Part shown: one piece after another, positions 60,214-64,000 of the stretch
Position numbering within the stretch: the first letter of the stretch is position 1
Layout: each line of letters starts with the position of its first letter
Origin: Undibacterium parvum
GTDB lineage: Bacteria > Pseudomonadota > Gammaproteobacteria > Burkholderiales > Burkholderiaceae_D
Length of the DNA stretch: 64,000 nucleotides
Assembly (NCBI RefSeq): GCF_003955735.1
Contig: NZ_CP034464.1
Coordinates: forward strand, 2,728,001 to 2,792,000
Reading direction: 5' to 3'
Notes under the pieces: model-generated
What the model was told of the DNA's origin: nothing
Database searches by the model: none
Seen by the model: only the letters and a program-made list of their open reading frames with translations
Position numbers and translations under genes: made by a program

Positions 60214-60974
60214 CGCTGGCAAAACGCATTATCCCTTGTCTGGATGTGACCGCTGGTCGGGTCGTCAAGGGCATTAATTTTCAAGAATTGCGCGATGCCG
60301 GTGATCCGGTCGAGATCGCGCGGCGCTACGATGCGCAAGGTGCTGATGAAATCACCTTTCTTGATATCACCGCATCTTCAGATGACCGTGATCTAATCTT
60401 GCCGATTATTGAGGCGGTAGCGTCACAGGTGTTTATCCCGCTGACGGTAGGTGGTGGTGTTCGTACGGTGGCCGATGTGCGGCGCTTGCTCAATGCCGGC
60501 GCCGATAAAATCGGCATCAACACTTCTGCGATTACAAATCCGCAACTGGTGGCCGATGCTGCGCAAAAATATGGCTCGCAATGCATCGTGGTGGCGATCG
60601 ATGCGAAGCGGGTCGCACCCGGAAAATGGGAGGTGTATACCCATGGCGGTCGTAATGCAACCGGCCTTGATGCTGTCGAGTGGGCCTGTAATATGGCCAG
60701 GCTGGGTGCCGGCGAAATCCTGCTCACCAGCATGGATAAGGACGGCACCCGTTCTGGATTTGATCTCGGTTTGACACGGGCGGTATCGGATGCTGTGGAT
60801 ATTCCTGTGATTGCCTCTGGCGGAGTCGGCAGTCTGCAAGATCTGGCCGATGGCATCAAGCTGGGGGGCGCCGATGCGGTGCTGGCGGCAAGTATTTTCC
60901 ATTTTGGTCAGCACACGGTGCAAGAAGCAAAACAGTTTATGGCAGCACAAAGTATTCCTATGAGGTTGGTATGA
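60210..60974 (+). CDS. hisF: Imidazole glycerol phosphate synthase, cyclase subunit HisF
   Basis: 254 residues, (beta/alpha)8 barrel. [16 protein letters not shown] and VVAIDAKR carry the catalytic Asp residues; [20 protein letters not shown] and [11 protein letters not shown] bind phosphate. Partner of HisH. ATGA overlaps with both hisA and hisI. Confidence 0.98.
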   Translation: MTLAKRIIPCLDVTAGRVVKGINFQELRDAGDPVEIARRYDAQGADEITFLDITASSDDRDLILPIIEAVASQVFIPLTVGGGVRTVADVRRLLNAGADKIGINTSAITNPQLVADAAQKYGSQCIVVAIDAKRVAPGKWEVYTHGGRNATGLDAVEWACNMARLGAGEILLTSMDKDGTRSGFDLGLTRAVSDAVDIPVIASGGVGSLQDLADGIKLGGADAVLAASIFHFGQHTVQEAKQFMAAQSIPMRLV

Positions 60975-61369
60975 GTTATAAATGGCTAAACAAAGTGTGC
61001 TGGGATGAATACGGCTTGGTGCCAGTGATAGCGCAAGAGGCGAGTACGAATGAAGTCTTAATGTTCGCCTGGATGAACCGCGATGCGCTTACTAAAACAG
61101 TAGAATTAGGCGAGGCGGTGTATTGGAGCCGCTCGCGTAAAAAACTATGGCATAAAGGCGAAGAATCCGGCCATATACAAAAGGTGCTGGAGATTCGTCT
61201 CGATTGCGATGAAGATGTGGTCTTGCTTAAGATTGAGCAAATTGACGGTATCGCCTGTCACACTGGTCGCCACTCTTGTTTTTTCCAGAAGTTTGAGGGG
61301 GATGCGAACGCCGGAGAATGGCAGGCGGTTGATCCCGTCTTGAAAGATCCCGAAAGCATCTACAAATGA
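60971..61369 (+). CDS. hisI: Phosphoribosyl-AMP cyclohydrolase
   Basis: 132 residues, the separate HisI form. Zinc and metal motifs [33 protein letters not shown] and [14 protein letters not shown] overlap with hisE. Confidence 0.98.
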   Translation: MSYKWLNKVCWDEYGLVPVIAQEASTNEVLMFAWMNRDALTKTVELGEAVYWSRSRKKLWHKGEESGHIQKVLEIRLDCDEDVVLLKIEQIDGIACHTGRHSCFFQKFEGDANAGEWQAVDPVLKDPESIYK

Positions 61370-61731
61370 CTGCCAGTATGAGCAACAGTGAACAAGAGAT
61401 TCTGCAGCGTCTGGCTGATTTGATGGAAAGTCGTAAGCCAGCTAATGGCGGCAATCCAGAGACTTCCTATGTCGCGAAATTGTTTGCAAAGGGCGACGAC
61501 GCGATCCTAAAAAAAATCGGTGAAGAAGCGACTGAGACTGTGATGGCGGCGAAAGACGCTAGAGTTTCTGGCGATGCCAGCAAACTATTGTATGAGTGCG
61601 CAGATTTGTGGTTTCATACGCTTGTCATGTTGGCACAGTATAATCTTACTCCCCAGCAAGTGCTAAATGAACTGGCACGACGCGAGGGGCTTTCCGGTTT
61701 GGATGAAAAGGCCGCACGCAAGGACGTTTAA
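61366..61731 (+). CDS. hisE: Phosphoribosyl-ATP pyrophosphatase
   Basis: 121 residues, MazG-like helical fold. [31 protein letters not shown] contains the acidic metal-binding residues. A Met5 start at 61378 is also possible. Last his gene of the run. Confidence 0.97.
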   Translation: MTASMSNSEQEILQRLADLMESRKPANGGNPETSYVAKLFAKGDDAILKKIGEEATETVMAAKDARVSGDASKLLYECADLWFHTLVMLAQYNLTPQQVLNELARREGLSGLDEKAARKDV

Positions 61732-61771
61732 AGTGATCCGGATAAATTGAGCAGCGATGATAGAGGTCAAT

Positions 61772-62137
61772 GTGGAAAACTGTATTTTCTGTAAAATTAT
61801 TGCTAAGCAAATCCCTTCTGAAGCGATTTATGAAGATGAAGATTTGCTGGCTTTTAAGGATATTCATCCGGCAGCACCAGTGCACTTTTTAATTATTCCT
61901 AAATTGCATATGGCAAGCTTGGCAGATGCCCAGCCTGAACATGCTGAATTACTCGGTAGAATGTTGGAATTGGCACCTAAGCTTGCGCAAGAGCAAGGTT
62001 GTGGTGTGATAAAAAATGCAGATGGCAGCCTCACTGGCGGCTACAAAACCCTGATCAATACGGGGCCAGACGGTGGCCAAGAGGTGTATCATCTGCATAT
62101 GCATGTGATGGGAGGAGTCAAGCGCCAACGCGCTTAA
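61772..62137 (+). CDS. hinT: HIT family purine nucleoside phosphoramidase HinT
   Basis: About 121 residues from GTG 61772, favoured by AGAGG at 61763-61767; an ATG at 61757 is in frame. HIT motif HLHMHVMGG near the C-terminus and a Cys-containing start CIFCKIIAKQIPSEAIYEDE. Hydrolyses adenosine phosphoramidates. Between hisE and tatA, its usual position in this order. Confidence 0.95.
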   Translation: MENCIFCKIIAKQIPSEAIYEDEDLLAFKDIHPAAPVHFLIIPKLHMASLADAQPEHAELLGRMLELAPKLAQEQGCGVIKNADGSLTGGYKTLINTGPDGGQEVYHLHMHVMGGVKRQRA

Positions 62138-62203
62138 TTCCGCATCGATGGTACTTAGCATTAAATATTTTGACGAGAGCAAGGCTCTCACATTGGAGAA
62201 ATC

Positions 62204-62425
62204 ATGGGTTCATTTAGTGTTTGGCATTGGTTGATCGTACTGGTGATTGTTATGCTGGTTTTCGGCACCAAAAAATTAGGCAATATCGGTGGTGATCTTG
62301 GTAAGGCGGTCAAAGGCTTCAAGGATGGCGTCAAAGGCGAAGAAGATAAAGCTGCCACTGATGCAAAGCAAGTTGCTGATAAAGTCACTGTAGACGTAGA
62401 AGCCAAGGAAAAAGCCAAGCTGTAA
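62204..62425 (+). CDS. tatA: Twin-arginine translocase subunit TatA
   Basis: 73 residues: one membrane helix (about 6-21), then the amphipathic helix [23 protein letters not shown], and a charged tail. Pore-forming Tat component. GGAG before ATG. Confidence 0.97.
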   Translation: MGSFSVWHWLIVLVIVMLVFGTKKLGNIGGDLGKAVKGFKDGVKGEEDKAATDAKQVADKVTVDVEAKEKAKL

Positions 62426-62446
62426 GCGGCTGGTAAATATCGATTT

Positions 62447-62938
62447 ATGATAGATCTCGGACTCAGCAAGATGGCGCTGATCGGCGTGGTTGCGCTGGTC
62501 GTGATAGGCCCTAAAGACCTACCTAAGGTTGCCCGCATGGCGGGCTCCCTGTTTGGTCGCGCCCAACGTTATATCAATGAAGTGAAATCGGAAGTGAGTC
62601 GCGAGATAGAACTCGATGAATTGCGCAAGATGCATAAAGATGCGCAAGATGCAGTGCAAGACGTAGAACAGTCTATAGGGCAATCCATCGCACAAACTGA
62701 GAATGATCTGAATGCAGCCTGGCAAGGTGATGTTGCTGGTTCATCCTTAGCAAGTTTGCCAGCAGATGATGCCATCGCGATTAAGTCCAAAGATTTTCGT
62801 CGTAAAAAACTGGCACGTAGCTCGGCGATTCCTGCTTGGTATAAAAGTCGTAACGGCCAGCGCGCCCATGTGATATCTGGCTCGGCAAGAATGGCGAGGC
62901 ATAGGGCAAAACCTCAAACACCAGCCAGCTTCTTCTAA
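62447..62938 (+). CDS. tatB: Twin-arginine translocase subunit TatB
   Basis: 163 residues: one N-terminal membrane helix with the conserved VVIGPKDLPKVARMAG hinge, a long amphipathic helix to about 90, then a basic tail. Receives Tat substrates with TatC. Confidence 0.96.
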   Translation: MIDLGLSKMALIGVVALVVIGPKDLPKVARMAGSLFGRAQRYINEVKSEVSREIELDELRKMHKDAQDAVQDVEQSIGQSIAQTENDLNAAWQGDVAGSSLASLPADDAIAIKSKDFRRKKLARSSAIPAWYKSRNGQRAHVISGSARMARHRAKPQTPASFF

Positions 62939-62979
62939 ATGTATTCCCAATACCACTTCTCATTCATTACAGGCCGTGC

Positions 62980-63744
62980 ATGACCGATACAAATTTGCAG
63001 GGCGCGGCTGATAGCTTTATTTCACATTTGGTTGAGTTGCGCGATCGACTGGTGAAGGCGTCGATAGGGATAGCGCTGGTTTGCGCGGGCTTATTTGCCT
63101 GGCCCGGACCTTCTGCCATTTATGATATTTTGGCGCAACCTATGATTGCCTCGTTACCAGTCGGTGCTAAGATGATCGCCACTGGTGTCATTTCGCCTTT
63201 TCTGGTGCCTATGAAGGTGACCCTCCTGGTGGCTTTCATGCTGGCCTTGCCTTGGGTTTTATATCAGGCTTGGGCTTTTGTAGCCCCAGGTCTGTACACG
63301 CATGAAAAACGTCTGGTCGCACCTTTGGTGATTTCGTCATCGCTGCTTTTCATGTCTGGCGTTGCCTTCTGTTATTTCTTTGTGTTCGGTAGGGTATTTA
63401 AGTTCATCAACGAGTTCGCGCCAACCTCGATTACGGTCGCTCCGGATATAGAGAATTATCTCGATTTCATCATGTCTATGTGTCTGGCGTTTGGCATGAC
63501 CTTTGAGGTCCCTATTGTGGTCGTGGTGTTGGTGCGCATGGGCTTGGTGCCGCTGGAAAAGCTCAAGGCGATACGCTCTTATGTGATCGTCGGTGCCTTT
63601 GTGATTGCGGCTATCGTGACACCGCCAGATGTCGTCAGCCAGTTCTCTTTGGCGATACCTATGTGCTTGCTGTACGAGTTGGGATTGCTGGTCGCCCCGA
63701 TTTTCGTCAAGGCGACGCAGGCACCTGATGAAATCGTAGATTAA
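62980..63744 (+). CDS. tatC: Twin-arginine translocase subunit TatC
   Basis: 254 residues, six membrane helices. FISHLVELRDRLVKA at the N-terminus, YQAWAFVAPGLYTHEKR, and TPPDVVSQFSLAIPMCLLYE near the end. Binds the twin-arginine signal; a candidate client in this window is the protein at 26295. Its stop overlaps the convergent gene at 63741 by 4 bases. Confidence 0.97.
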   Translation: MTDTNLQGAADSFISHLVELRDRLVKASIGIALVCAGLFAWPGPSAIYDILAQPMIASLPVGAKMIATGVISPFLVPMKVTLLVAFMLALPWVLYQAWAFVAPGLYTHEKRLVAPLVISSSLLFMSGVAFCYFFVFGRVFKFINEFAPTSITVAPDIENYLDFIMSMCLAFGMTFEVPIVVVVLVRMGLVPLEKLKAIRSYVIVGAFVIAAIVTPPDVVSQFSLAIPMCLLYELGLLVAPIFVKATQAPDEIVD

Positions 63745-64000
63745 TCAGCGGCAGCACGTAGCCAGATGACTAGCGGAAGGGCGCTTTTAAAGCCCTTTAG
63801 CAAAATTGCTTGTATCTGAGTAGCGTCCATGTCGACTATCGAACATTCGGTCCAGACCATAAAGTTCTTTAGCTTAAGTTGTTCGATATGCGGATGCTCG
63901 GCATCGTAGCCCTTGGGCGGCCGAATTAGCTTCCCCTCATCTTGCAATGTCCCAAAAATCTCTTTCAAGCCCTTGTTCTTGAGCAGTTTGGAGAATCCAC
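63741..64000 (-). CDS. DUF2461-like protein, C-terminal part (partial)
   Basis: Only the last 86 residues are in the window; the frame continues off the right edge (GFSKLLKNKGLKEIFG...). PPKGYDAEHPHIEQLKLKNFMVW fits the C-terminal part of DUF2461 proteins, whose function is unknown. Convergent with tatC, stops overlapping by 4 bases. Confidence 0.7.
   Translation of the reverse strand, partial: GFSKLLKNKGLKEIFGTLQDEGKLIRPPKGYDAEHPHIEQLKLKNFMVWTECSIVDMDATQIQAILLKGFKSALPLVIWLRAAAD

Overview
The window looks like a chromosomal segment of a betaproteobacterium of the order Burkholderiales, most likely Oxalobacteraceae (Undibacterium-like). This is inferred from gene order and protein character: a ctaCD-ctaG-DUF2970-ctaE cluster followed by DUF2909, SURF1, ctaA, ctaB and SCO; an mlaFEDACB-ABC-ibaG-murA-his-hinT-tatABC run; an rpoH-ftsX-ftsE-ftsY block divergent from rsmD-coaD-ferredoxin; and uvrA divergent from an MFS gene and ssb. 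Base composition is moderate for the order. No rRNA, tRNA, CRISPR array or prophage was seen.

Layout. 1-4.4 kb: an MCP-type transducer without a periplasmic sensor (cut by the window edge), a single-domain response regulator, trmL, comF and a BioC-like methyltransferase. 4.4-13.5 kb: a complete aa3-type cytochrome c oxidase assembly line (subunits II, I and III; copper chaperones CtaG, a SCO-like protein and SCO; haem A synthesis by CtaA/CtaB; SURF1; and a 35-residue membrane peptide). 13.5-18.9 kb: rpoH with an exact CIRCE operator upstream, ftsXEY, rsmD, coaD and a ferredoxin. 18.9-21.0 kb: a DUF484/GAF-GGDEF protein and a MOSC protein. 21.0-23.6 kb: an accessory pocket packed with dispersed palindromic repeats, a ~250-bp imperfect inverted repeat, and two integron-type gene cassettes with recognisable attC sites but no integrase. 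23.6-31 kb: ychF, a MATE exporter, a Tat-signal PilJ-domain protein, an SPFH/small-membrane/Arc-like trio, a patatin, pth and more palindromic repeats. 31-36.6 kb: uvrA, MFS, ssb and an orphan gene. 36.9-39.4 kb: a Cache-type MCP with a CheR-docking tail and a RAYT-type (REP-associated) Y1 transposase. 39.6-45.9 kb: gltBD. 46.3-63.7 kb: the mla lipid-transport operon, a YadGH-type ABC exporter, ibaG, murA, the full his pathway (hisG D C B H A F I E) interrupted by an orphan DNA methyltransferase, hinT and tatABC. The right edge cuts a DUF2461-type gene.

How it fits together. Most of the window is conserved housekeeping. The unusual material sits between those blocks: two families of dispersed palindromes, six and four copies found by eye, with a RAYT transposase in the same window; an integrase-less attC cassette cluster; and a DNA methyltransferase with a histone-H1-like Lys/Ala/Pro repeat tail placed inside the his gene run next to the most perfect copy of the palindrome. 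The best candidates for something not yet described are the two cassette genes and the repeat family with its possible RAYT link.
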